From the NCBI GenBank assembly GCA_016584495.1, contig WAID01000008.1, positions 496,001 through 560,000 of the forward strand: 64,000 bases of DNA. Direction: 5' to 3'. This DNA is from Celoporthe dispersa. Lineage: Eukaryota; Ascomycota; Sordariomycetes; Diaporthales; Cryphonectriaceae. Below are positions 38,255-49,092 of the stretch, piece after piece. Numbering within the stretch: position 1 is the stretch's first letter; the number at the start of each line of letters is the position of its first letter. Both the position numbers and the translations under genes were made by a program. The notes beneath the pieces were generated by a model, which worked only from the letters and a program-made list of their open reading frames with translations, did no database searches and had not been told where the DNA came from.

Positions 38255-40929
38255 ATTAGCTTTTGCAATTATAAAATCAAGTAATAAATTAATTTATAAT
38301 ATTCTATTAAATATATTGAAAAAAGAAAAGAATAAAAAATAAAAATTAATTTATTTATATAAAAAAATCGCAATAAATTCGAATATTTATATAAAAGAAT
38401 TATTATTTATATTGCTTATTAATTCTTTTTTATTATTTCTATATTTATTTTTTCTTTTTTATAAATATATTTAAATAAATTTTTGGCTTTAATAAATTAA
38501 ATTATTCTAATCTATTTAAATAAAAATTAAATAATCTTTAATATATTTCTTAGCTTATTCGATTGTAATAAAATAGCTAATCAATTAATAGTTTAATTTT
38601 AATTATAAAATATAAATATTAAATTCGATTACTTAATTAATAAAATTTATATAGCTTTTATAAATAATAGCTTTTCGAAAAGCTTTAATATAAATAATTT
38701 GCTAATGAAGAAAATTATTTAAATAATTCTTTATTATATAAATATTTTTATAAATCCAATTTTATTTTCTAAAAAAAATAAAAAGCTTAACAATAATTAT
38801 TAATTATAAAGCAATTATATAATAAAGCTTTATAAATATATTTAATATATTTTATAATATAGCTATATTTATATTTTTATTTTATAGAATTCTGAAATAT
38901 AGAATATAAAAATTAAGCATATTATATATCATTAATTGTTAATAAATTTTCGCAACATAAAAATAGAAAAACAAATTTATAAAACAGCTTTATATAAATT
39001 TAATAATAATTTATATAATATTTAAATGCGAAATAATTTAGAATAAAAAGCTAATAAATAATAATTTTGATAAAAGAATATAAAATAAGAAATAATAAAA
39101 AGAAAAAATTATATTTATAAAAGTATATATAATTAGAAAATATAATAATTTATTAATAAATAATTAATAATAATAATAATAAAATATATAATAAATTTGT
39201 AAAAGAAAATATATATATTATAAGTAAATATAATAAAAAATAAAAAAGTTTAATAAAATTATAAAATCAATTTGAATAATTTTATAATGAATTTATTATT
39301 GCTTAGAAATTATATATAATAATATTTTTTATAATTGATTTTCTTTATTTATTATTTAGAATGAAATTTGTAAATTTTCGTTTTTATATAATTTTTTTTA
39401 TTTGCGAAATATTGAATCTATTTGCAATTCTTTTAGCTTAAGCTTTATTGCTACAAATTATTAATAAAATTCAGTCTTATTTTTAAAATATTCTATTAAG
39501 CTTATTTTCTTATCAAATTCTTAAATTAATTTATTAGCTAACAAAGCATCTTTTAATATTTATATATTAAATTAGCTCGAATATTCTATCTATTTTAGTA
39601 AATATTCGATTTTTATAGATTTATATTTATATTTTTATTTATAGTAATTAATAAATTTTTAATATTTATCTATATTCGAATTTTTATTCATTTTTTCGAA
39701 TTCTAATATATTAAATCTTATTTATAAGAATGATTTTATAACAAACTTGCATCTAATAATTGAATATTAGAAATTATCGAATATATATTTATATATTAAA
39801 TTTCTAATTTTTTTATTATTTAAAAAAATTTATTTATTATTAGAAATACTTTTATAATAGATTGCTTAGAAGAAAATAATTATTTCTAATCCGAATATAT
39901 ATTCAATTTTAAAGCAAGAAAAAGATTCATTTATATTATTTATTAGATTGCTATTTTATAGCTATTTGCGCTTTAGTAATTGCAAATTATATTTCTTTTT
40001 AAAAAATATTTCTAATTAGCTCTAATATATTATTTATTATTTATATATTCGCAATTGAATTAAATTTATATAAAATCTAATTAATTATATATTTAATAAT
40101 TTGATAATATATATTATTTAGATTAAATTCCAATATTAATATAGCTTTAATTTATTTAATATCTAAATTTGCTATAAAAAAATATTTTATGATTAATTCA
40201 ATTATTCAATTTTTAATTTCAAATTATTTATTAATTTAAAAATGCTAAGCAATAAAATAAGCTAGCTTAACATTTATACTTTCTTATAATACTTTCTAAA
40301 ATATTAATAAAAATTTAATATTTTTATTTAAAATAATTTTTTATAGAATTCTCTAATTAGAAAAATATAATAATTTATATATAATTTTTGCTTAATTTTT
40401 TATAATATAGATTATATTTTTTAAAATAATTATAAGCAGCAATAATTAAATTATTTATTAGCTTTTTTTTAAATAGCTGCAGTTTAAATTGCTATAATAG
40501 CAGTTTTGCTTATATTTTATATTAAAATATTATTAATATAAATATTAATATAATGCAGCTTGCTATAAATATTCTTTTTTATTAATAATTTATTTATTTC
40601 TAATTTATATTTATTCAAAATGAATTCTAACAAGCGAAGCAAATATATTGCAAGAATAAGCTTATTTATTGAACTTAAAATTAGAAATATAATTGCATCT
40701 TATTTAAATTTGCTTAAATTATAATATTTCAATTTAATAACTTTTATTAAATTTTTAGCTTTAATAAATATAAATCTCTTTTTAATAAGAAACTATTCCG
40801 CTATTGAATTAGCAATTAATATTATAAGCTTTAAATTATTTTTTGCTTTTACTATAGTTAGATTTTATTCTATATTAAGAATTTCGGCAATATTAGCTTT
40901 TTTTATTATTATATTTATTTCGAAAAATA
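38255..40929 (-). mobile_element. Inverted RIP-mutated fragment of Gypsy element B
   Basis: Read in reverse, it follows element B from roughly 19.6 kb back to about 17 kb, including the integrase remnant (around 40.2-40.5 kb) and part of the post-integrase region (38.3-39.4 kb). Differences are mostly C/T and G/A, with more changes than in element B. Neither LTR is attached. Confidence 0.7.
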
Positions 40930-41381
40930 ATACATTTGCATTATTTATTATTATTTGATAATGCATAATGAATTTACTAATAAATATATAATGAATTCAC
41001 TATAAAATATATAATAAATTTATTAGCGAATGTATAATAAATTTGTTAACGAATGCATAATGCATTTATTATAAAATATATAATAAATTTATTAGCGAAT
41101 GTATAATAAATTTGTTAACGAATGCATAATGCATTTATTATAAAATATATAATAAATTTATTAAAAAATATATAATGCATTTATTATGGAATGCATAATG
41201 AATTTATTAGCGAATGCTGAGTGAATTTATCGAATATAACTATAATGAATTCATTTTATATTTTTTCGCAGCTTCTAACAATTATATATATATTTAAAAT
41301 AAATATTATTTCTTTTTTTTCGAAGAAAAAATATTTCTTATAATATATTTGCAATATAATGCATATTTCAGCTGCTTAATA
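40930..41381 (+). repeat. Expanded LTR of the Gypsy B copy
   Basis: Same LTR family but with about a dozen 23-bp units. Two 69-bp blocks (41,001-41,069 and 41,070-41,138) are three-unit duplications. RIP has turned most GTGAATTCAC cores into ATAATRAATTTAT-like versions. The end is TTAATA at 41,381, where element B has AACA. Confidence 0.75.
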
Positions 41382-41977
41382 AATAATAGCTACGATTTAT
41401 ATATTTTGCAATATAAGAAATATTTTATTATTATTTATTTTATTTTAATTTATATTAAAATTATTATAAATTAAAATAAAATTCTTTTTTTATTATTAAA
41501 TAATTAAATTAAATTTAATAAATTTTAATAAGCTTATAAATTTAAAGCTATTTTTCATAAATTCTATATTATTAAATAAATAATTGATAAAAATTAAACT
41601 ATAATTAATATAATATATATTTTTATAAATTAGCAAATTCTAGCTAAATAATATAATTTCTTTCGCAAATAATCAATTAATTGGATTAATTGCTTAAATA
41701 AAGTAATAGATTAAGTAAAAAAGATATTTAGAATATCGAATTTAAGAAATTAGAGCTTAAAAAAGCGAAAAACTTATTTTAAAGAATTTTATTTATAGAT
41801 TCAAAGTAATTAGAATTTTATTTATAATTTTCGAATGCAATTCAAAATCGATCGATTAGCGAGAATATATATTCTCGAGAAACGATAATTAGTTTTGAGA
41901 AGCTTCAATATTCTTACGAATATTTATTTCGAAAATTTAAAATATAATTTTCTGCAGATTTTAGAAACATAGAAAAT

Positions 41978-42097
41978 AGAAAAGAAATACTATTAATATA
42001 TAATAGATTTCTTCAATAGAAAAGAAATACTATTAATATATAATAGATTTCTTCAATAGAAAAGAAATACTATTAATATATAATAGATTTCTTCAAT
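41978..42097. repeat. Tandem triplication, 3 x 40 bp
   Basis: Three apparently identical 40-bp units beginning AGAAAAGAAATACTATTAAT at 41,978, 42,018 and 42,058. Element B has a single related unit at about 12,130-12,190. Confidence 0.9.
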
Positions 42098-43480
42098 ATA
42101 AAAGAAAAATTACAATTTCAATTATTATTATAATATATAATTAAAAAGCTAGAATTAATTATTTGCAAGAATATTAGCGAAAATTTTTCTATTCTTTATC
42201 TTTTAATTAAAGCTAAAAGCAAATAATTCATTAGCAATTTAAGAATTGAATAAAAAATTTTCTTTTATAAAAATATTATAATTTCGAATATTATAATTCT
42301 TGCAAGCTATTTTGCTAATAAATAAAATTTAGATTATAATTTCAGAGATAGCTATTCTAATATATATAATCTAAAAAATACAAATCTATTTAATATTTTT
42401 GCATTTCTTTTAATACAAAGAAATTCAGAAAATTATTTAATTGCTATCTTCGAATTATTAATAATTCGATTTAAAGAGTTTTTAATTGAATATAAATTTT
42501 TTAAAAAATAGCTATTTCTTTTTAAAATTCGAAAAATTTATTAAAATAAATTTTCAAATAAAAAAATAATATAAGCTGAATTTATAAAATTATTTTGGCT
42601 TTAATAAGCTTATAAATTAATTGCAATAAAAATATTATTTAATAAATAATAAAATTAATCTAAAGTATTTAGAAAATAAAAACAATTAAAAAAAGAATTA
42701 TAAAAAGAAAATAAATTTCTAAGCAAACAATTTTATATTTGAAAAAAATATAAATTATTAATTAAAAGAATTCAATTATTATAAACTTAAATATAAATAT
42801 ATTGAAATTATTTATTTAATTTACAATATGTTTTTTTATTATTTGTATTATATTAAATATTATTAATAAATTAATTTATAGCGAAATTGCTTAAATATTT
42901 TATATATTTCAATATTTTCTTAAAATAATAATAAATATTGAATTAGCTTAATATTAATATTTTATATTAAATAAATATATTGAATTTCGAAAGCTTTATT
43001 TGCTTTAAATATTATTAAAAATAATTATTTTTATAAATATTTTTGTTAAAATAAAACTTATTTATTTTTTAATAAAAATTATTCGAAAAATTATTTTATT
43101 ATTTAATATATATATTTTAATTCTTATAATAATAAAAGAATTACTAAAATATAATTTTTCTATTTTAGCTTTATTAGAAAAATTAAATAAATTATTTTAT
43201 AAACTAAATTTTCTAAAAACTTTTAATAATTTTAGTTATAAATTAATTTAATATTTCTATTATTTAAAAAGAAAAATAATTTATAAAAACTATTCAGCTT
43301 TTTATAGCAAATTATATAGCAAAATTAAAGAAATTTTTCAATTATTTTTATTTGCAAAATATAAATATATTTTCTTAATAAAATAATATTATATTATTAA
43401 TATAAAAATTAAATAATATTTAAATTAATATTTTATATTTTATTTATATTATAAATTAGAAATTCATATATAATATTTAA

Positions 43481-44129
43481 TAAAAGATCGAAATAATTTC
43501 GCTATTTATATAATTAAATTTTATTGCTGCATTATTTAGCTTATATAGCAGCTTGTTAGCGAGCTGCTTATATTTAATATAGCAAATTTTATTATCAATT
43601 AAGCATTTTTATAAATTAATTTATACGAATTAGATTTTCATATATATTTTATTTTCTATTAATAAAAAATATATGCATTCAAAGCTATAGCTTTTTTTTT
43701 TAGCAATTCCAGCTTGAATTCAAGTTAATAATATTTAATAGCTATTTTATTAAATTAAATAAATATAAAATTACAAATATTACAATTCGAAAAATTAAAG
43801 CGAATATAAATTAAGCAATAAACTAATTCGGAATTAGCTAAATCATGATTTTTTTTCCAAACTATAGAATTTGTAATAAGAATAAAATATAAAAATTAAT
43901 TTTCTATTAGAAGCAATTGTATTGAAAAGAAAAGCTTTTTATTTAATTTTAGAAAATTTTGCAATACGAAAATTAATAATTTTATTCAATATTTCGATTA
44001 GGAAAGCATAATAATAAAAGAATTCATAAAGAATTATTAAAAATAATAATTTATAAAAGAAAAATAATATTATAATTTATTCAATATACAAATTATAATG
44101 AAAAATAATATAATATTCAAATTATCTAA
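43481..44129. other. Unassigned AT-rich sequence
   Basis: No match found to the other elements. It contains short GC-poor inverted motifs such as AGCAGCTTGTTAGCGAGCTGCT near 43,550, but no domain or LTR end. Confidence 0.35.
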
Positions 44130-44402
44130 AATAAATTTTTAAAAGCTAAGAATTCAATATTCTAATATAAATTTATAAATAAATTAGAATTATATAACTT
44201 AGAATTGAAATTATAAATTAATAAAATTAATATCGATTTAATTGAATTAATAAAATTAATATTAATTTAATCGATTTAGAATTAAAAAGCTAAATATATA
44301 AAAATATATTTATTATTAATAAATAGATTTGATATATAGCTTTTCAATTATCAATTTAAATATTATTTCTGATATAAATAATAGCTTTATTGCTAATGAT
44401 AT
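44130..44402 (-). repeat. Family D LTR fragment, RIP-mutated
   Basis: Aligns with 44,479-44,716 base for base, apart from C-to-T and G-to-A changes. It is cut off at 44,402 where the next, unmutated copy begins. Confidence 0.8.
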
Positions 44403-44819
44403 TGTAATAACTTATTCAATATGCAAGATAGGGAAATAGCACAGCACTCAGGCTACTCGAAACGAACCTTCAAAAGCCGAGAGTTCAACACTCTAGTGCA
44501 GACCCACAAACGAGCCAGGATTACGTAACCCAGGGTTAGGGTTACGAATCGATCGATATCGATCCAGTCGATCCAGAACTGAAGAGCTGAATATATAGGG
44601 ACACGCTCATTACCATTAGATAGATTCAATACATAGCTCTTCAGTCGTCAATCTAAGTATTACTTATATCACAGTAATAGCCTCACTGCTAGTGATATAC
44701 TGCAAGAGATACTCAGACGTTTCCGATATTCATTTTGGATTACACTTCGATACCACTCTTGTTAGCATAAACTCTTTGTGTATTTGTTGGACGCTTAAGC
44801 TACAGCAGTGCTTATTACA
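44403..44819 (-). repeat. Family D solo LTR, essentially unmutated
   Basis: 417 bp with TGTAAT...ATTACA terminal inverted repeats. Composition returns to normal within it. It carries a TATA-like ATATATAGGGAC segment and, at 44,531-44,548, an AGGGTTAGGG stretch. It is the best reference for family D. Confidence 0.8.
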
Positions 44820-44919
44820 TATCGGAGTTTTTGCTCCGTTGGATAGAATTGAAGCTATTCAGAAATAATCTTTATTTATTTCTGTATCTAATTAGCTATT
44901 ATAGAGTAATAAACTAATA
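44820..44919 (+). repeat. Copia LTR end fragment, unmutated
   Basis: The last 100 bp of the Copia LTR, starting TATCGGAGTTTTTGCTCC and ending AAACTAATA, with several C and G bases that RIP removed in the other copies. Confidence 0.8.
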
Positions 44920-45109
44920 CAATAGTTAGCTAGAATTGCATATTCAATCTCAATACCTTTCAAGCACCTTACTTGAGCATATTGTAAAAGCAGCCTTTCA
45001 CAGAAAGATGTCTTGTTATATTTTTATATCTGAACGACCTCAAAACCCATTTACATTCCATATTCTGAAATTCACTCCACTAGCTACAACAACATTAATA
45101 ATTCAGATA

Positions 45110-45267
45110 ATTCATTCCTGTCTAATTCTAACTCTGAGTTATACAATCCTGCTTTTTCCTGTTCTGCACTAGAGTGTTGGATTCTCGGCTCCTAGGGTTC
45201 CGTTCCGGGTAGCTTGCGTGCTTGTCCTTGTTTCCGTCGTGACCTACATGTTGGATGGGTCATAACA
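45110..45267 (+). repeat. Family D LTR end fragment
   Basis: Matches 29,595-29,757 and the reverse of the 44,403-44,819 copy, ending GGGTCATAACA at 45,267. Coding-like sequence of the TPR pseudogene starts right after it, so this element may mark the break point of that gene. Confidence 0.7.
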
Positions 45268-48018
45268 GGGTGATATCTGCTGTTTGCAGGCGCGGCGGGG
45301 TAAATGAAAGGGCTATTTACCGGTAAACGGGCGCCAGGACCTGATAGACCTACCCGTCGCTCCAGGACCATGCTCGCCATGATGCCTCGGCCAAGTTCCA
45401 GGAGTTTCAGGGCCTCATATGCACATAGACCTGCGTTGATAGCTACCGCAGCCGCCCTGCTAGCGGTTCCGCTGAAGAACGTAACAGCATATTGTTGATC
45501 TGATCGAGAAAGGGCCCTGGGGATGACCTGCGAGAAAAGATAAAGTGCACCTTGCAGCAGATCCAATGCTTCTCGCCACCGTTCCATCGACTCAAGGATT
45601 CTGGCTCCGAGGTCAGCTCCTGCAATACGTGGAATCTTCAGTCCACCTGGGCTCCTGAAACACTCTGAGAAGGCTAGGATCGCTGCTTCGCGATCCTGCT
45701 CTGCCGCCTCCTCGATGTGCCGACGGCAGACCTCCAAGGCTACACCGAGGCCATAAAAGATGTCAGCTCGCATTGGGTGAGCGGTGTCTACTCGCTTCGA
45801 AGTATTGGAGAGGATATCGATAGACCGTTGTATGTCTATGACATCCCGTGTTTTCGAGAATCGACGCTGAAGGCCTCGTCCAAGATCAATGCCGTTATTC
45901 AAATCATCATTTCGATCATCATTTTCGTCGAGCAGACTCCGCTGCATCAGGTAATGCGCCAGAGCCACCCAGCATCGGACGAGCTGTAGATGGGTAGTTG
46001 GTCTTGAGAGGATCGCGCGCTGCACGAGCTCCACCGACTTATCCACATCATCTCGCGAACCGAGACGGATAAATCGGTTGCTGTAGCAATTCGACAGGTG
46101 CATTAGGCATAATACCAGGTCATTGCCAGAGAGTCGACCTTTTTCGAGAACAGATTTCTCTGCTTCGATGGCCCTATCCAGGTCGTCAAGGGCACCAAGG
46201 TGGAAATATTGCAGGCTGAGGAATCTTCCCAGATTCACAGATAACAGTCCGTGATAGAATGGCGATGTCGAATCCCTCTTCAACGCGTATGCCATCTTCT
46301 CGATAGCAAGGTTCAAATCGTCCACGTTGCCAGTCTGTTCGAACCGGCGACGAAGACACGATCCAATGCCCGCTGCGATTCTCGGCCCAAGTATGTCGTT
46401 CTCAGAGACCATTGTCATAGCCTCTTCTTGCATGGTGATTGCCTAATCAAGGATGCGAGGATCTCCCTGGGCCTCACAGAGCGTCAGGAGCATCTCGCCA
46501 CAGAGATTCAGCTGAGTAGGGTATTTTAGGTGATATCGAGGAGTCATTGATATGCTCTCCTTGATGAGGTCGACCGACTCTTGGAGGTGGTTGATATTGC
46601 GACTCTCTCGGAAGTGCGTGAAGAAAGTGTCGGAAAGTATGAGCATTGTCGCGGTTCGACGGGCACTGCTTGTGTTGGGAAGGTCTTTCACTTTCCCCCC
46701 CCCAGAGGATGGCTGCTTTCATATCTACTAGAGCTCGGGTGAATGAGTATTTGCGGCAGAATACTTCGGCGAATGTGGACTTGATTGCTTCTAAGTGGAA
46801 ATAATTCCGACCGGCCAGTTGCAGAGACAGTTCGAGCATCTCTAGCGTATGATTGAGGTCTCGCTCTGAATACGTTCTCCTAGACCTCATTAGTAGATAT
46901 ATGCCCCAATACAAAGGTATGGTTGGGTCATGTGGCCATTGCCTCCATGCTTCCCCTAGAAGGAGGAGGAAATGCTCCAAAAGCCATAACTCAAGTCGCT
47001 TTAAGATCTTCGTAATAGCTTCGCTTTTCGCTTGCTTGGTGGGCACCTGAAGCCGTACCATCAAGCTACTAGACTGTTCAAGGTGACCAGTGCTTCCAGT
47101 GCATAAGAACAGATGGCTAGTGAAAACGATGAGGTCCTCCACTATCCGAAGTGTTAGCGGATCACTTTCAGACTTGAGAGATAGTGCCTCTTGCATAGCT
47201 TCAATAGCTTGTTGCAAGATTGTGACGTCTTCCGTGCTCTCAAATCTACTGTAGAGGGCCGATGAATAGGTTGAGAGTGCTGTGGCTCGGGTTGGCTGAC
47301 GGGACTCTTGGAGAGACGAATCTCGAATGACGGACTGGGCTACTTCAATAGTGCTATCAAGATCATCTGGACCCGCTGTCTTGCTGTTCCGGTATCGATC
47401 TAGAAGCTGGCCACTGAGATTTGCTCGTGTCTGTTGCGAATCAAGAGACTCCGTAGGAAGAGAATCAGAAGCCAGGCGACCAGCAGCTATAGCTCGATCA
47501 AGGTCTGCATCGGCTCCAGTACTGTTGTACCGCAGGCCATGAAGTTAACAGACCGTGTCTAGCAGCTTTGGTCTACTAGGATCGCGTGGCGAGAAATTCG
47601 CGATTGCCCGGTTACCTTCGCTAATGGCGGCAACCAGGTCTTGCTCATTCCTTGCCTGTGGATATCGGCTCGCAAGTAACCTGCTCAGATCGTGACTGAT
47701 GGCAATAAACACATGGTCTGAAGCATAATCCCTTGAGTTACTCTACGTGACAGCCTATGCTTCTTGCAACAGCCGAATGGACTTATCCAAGTGGGCGATG
47801 TCGGGCTGCTCATTATGAGGCTGGAAACTCTGGATCTCAAAATGTGAGGGATGCAAGACAGCGTAGGAGAAAGTATGTGCTGTTACTTGAAATGTATGCT
47901 GTGATATCCCGCACGTGAGAAGTTCGAGAACTCGAGGACACGAGAAAACAACCGGAAATTCTGCAATCTGGTTAGAAGCTGAACACTGCCGTAATGTTAG
48001 GAGATACTTGTTTAACAA
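45268..48018 (-). pseudogene. Truncated TPR array of a TPR-CHAT-type protein
   Basis: The minus strand encodes a long run of tetratricopeptide-like repeats (DLDRAI, DLNLAIEKM, DDVDKSVEL and similar helices). It ends in the AAAVAINAGLCAYEALKLLELGRG block, which in fungal TPR-CHAT proteins stands just before the caspase-like CHAT domain. That domain is absent; family D LTR sequence follows instead. The frame is broken by four stops, each where a Gln codon is expected (TAG at 47,755-47,757, TAG at 47,743-47,745, TAA at 47,545-47,547, TAG at 46,443-46,445), and by a shift at a C9 tract (46,695-46,703). The start is uncertain. In related proteins the array serves as sensor or scaffold for a protease-like effector, but this copy cannot make a full product. 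Confidence 0.72.
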
Positions 48019-48112
48019 TAAAGCAAAGGAAGGTATCGAAAGGTATTCAAGAAGTGAGTATCTGATATGTACTCATCGCAACCGAAATAGCATGCAGGGA
48101 AACTAATAGCTT

Positions 48113-49092
48113 TTGCCCCAAGTCGAGGATTCTAGATGGGGGTATCCTCGGTTCACAGCACTCATGGCATCACACAGCTCCTTCCATATCTTTCGACGCT
48201 TCGGAAACCTACGCATCCGACTTTTGCTATTAGAACAGGACAAGCTAAGCCTTTCGGAAGAGACTTGCTCGCATCGACCAAGAGGAATCCTCGCCTTTGT
48301 TTCTTGCTTGCAGTAGGATGGATAGGTGTGCAGAGCGTGCTGCGGTTCTGGCAGAAGCCGAGAGAGTCCTACGCAGATATGGTATGCACTACAGCCACTT
48401 GATTACTACATAGATCCGTTATTCTGACACATAATACTGTAGATGAGTTACTGGAAGAGGTCGTCGGATCCTATCATCCGATAGACCCGTACCCATCCAC
48501 GTATCAAGCGTTGAGAACTGGCTTGAAGGGAATAGCTGCATTGCTAGAGATGAAACTCAATTTTTACGCTGCGAGGATGACTTGCTCACTATGGCGCCCC
48601 CTAAAGATGGCGTGCTATACTGGCTGGAGCTGGTCGTATCATCCAGCTTGGCATTTCTGAAAAAGGTTTGTCAATTGAGCTCTATACCTGTGATTCAAAA
48701 GCTAATAAACATACCAAATGAAATATGGGAATGTCGTTATAACCGGTCGGACGACCCTCAAATCCACCTTTATACTCGGCCCTTCACCGACAAGGTAGCT
48801 CGTATATTGCTTACGCCTCCAGTCATTTGTTTTTTGCTAGTGCCTGTCGTAGTATGCAATGCATTACAAGATTCTAACAGCAAGCTTATAGTATTAATTA
48901 TAGCAGCTATTATTTTCATTACTACACCATCTCTTTCAACGAGATCAAGGATACTAGATTTAGTAACAGCAGGTGCAATGTAAGTAATTTCTTGCAATCA
49001 GTTGTATGTTAAGCTATAGAAAGGATTTCGAAACTAATATTGATTTCAGTTATTTAGCAGTTCTAACTGTATTTTTAAATAGTTTCAATTAA
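48113..49092 (+). pseudogene. DUF6594 membrane protein, frameshifted
   Basis: Fungal DUF6594 family, function unknown: an N-terminal helical region and C-terminal transmembrane hairpins. The start (ATG 48,113) is followed by GYPRFTALMASH and FRRFGNLR, typical of the family N-terminus. The C-terminal part has SSDxNVHLY-like DDPQIHLYTR and then hydrophobic segments (ILLTPPVICFLLVPVVVC, LIVLIIAAIIFITTP). Introns: about 48,381-48,441 (GTATGC...TGTAG) and 48,980-49,049 (GTAAGT...TTCAG); stop TAA at 49,090-49,092. The frame shifts near 48,260 and again near 48,470. The two breaks leave the rest recognisable, so recent decay or sequence error are both possible. It is transcribed away from the TPR pseudogene. 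Confidence 0.7.

Larger units (their letters stand above)
40930..43480 (+). mobile_element. Degenerate partial copy of Gypsy element B
   Basis: An LTR (about 40,930-41,381) is followed by sequence parallel to element B 11.5-12.7 kb, then a jump to about 14.2 kb, then another from about 14.5 to 14.85 kb, ending near the equivalent of 15.4 kb. So it has one LTR, gag/protease-side sequence, two internal deletions and no RT or 3' LTR. It is strongly RIP-mutated. Confidence 0.75.
8096..44402. repeat. AT-rich RIP-mutated retrotransposon block (about 36 kb)
   Basis: From about 8.1 to 44.4 kb the sequence is overwhelmingly A+T, contains no long sense open frames, and consists of LTR retrotransposons and their fragments. 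Paralogous copies differ almost entirely by C/T and G/A exchanges, and coding remnants carry TAA/TAG where Gln or Trp codons are expected. This is the known outcome of RIP, which acts on duplicated DNA in the pre-meiotic cells of many Pezizomycotina and favours CpA sites. Such blocks are usually heterochromatic. I find no non-transposon gene inside it. Confidence 0.93.

Noticed and set aside
44531..44548. Telomere-like AGGGTTAGGG stretch
   Set aside because: Only about two units, inside a solo LTR that is repeated elsewhere; it is part of the LTR sequence, not evidence of a chromosome end.
44936..45172. 78-codon frame between LTR scraps
   Set aside because: Its second half overlaps the family D LTR fragment, and there is no recognisable motif.
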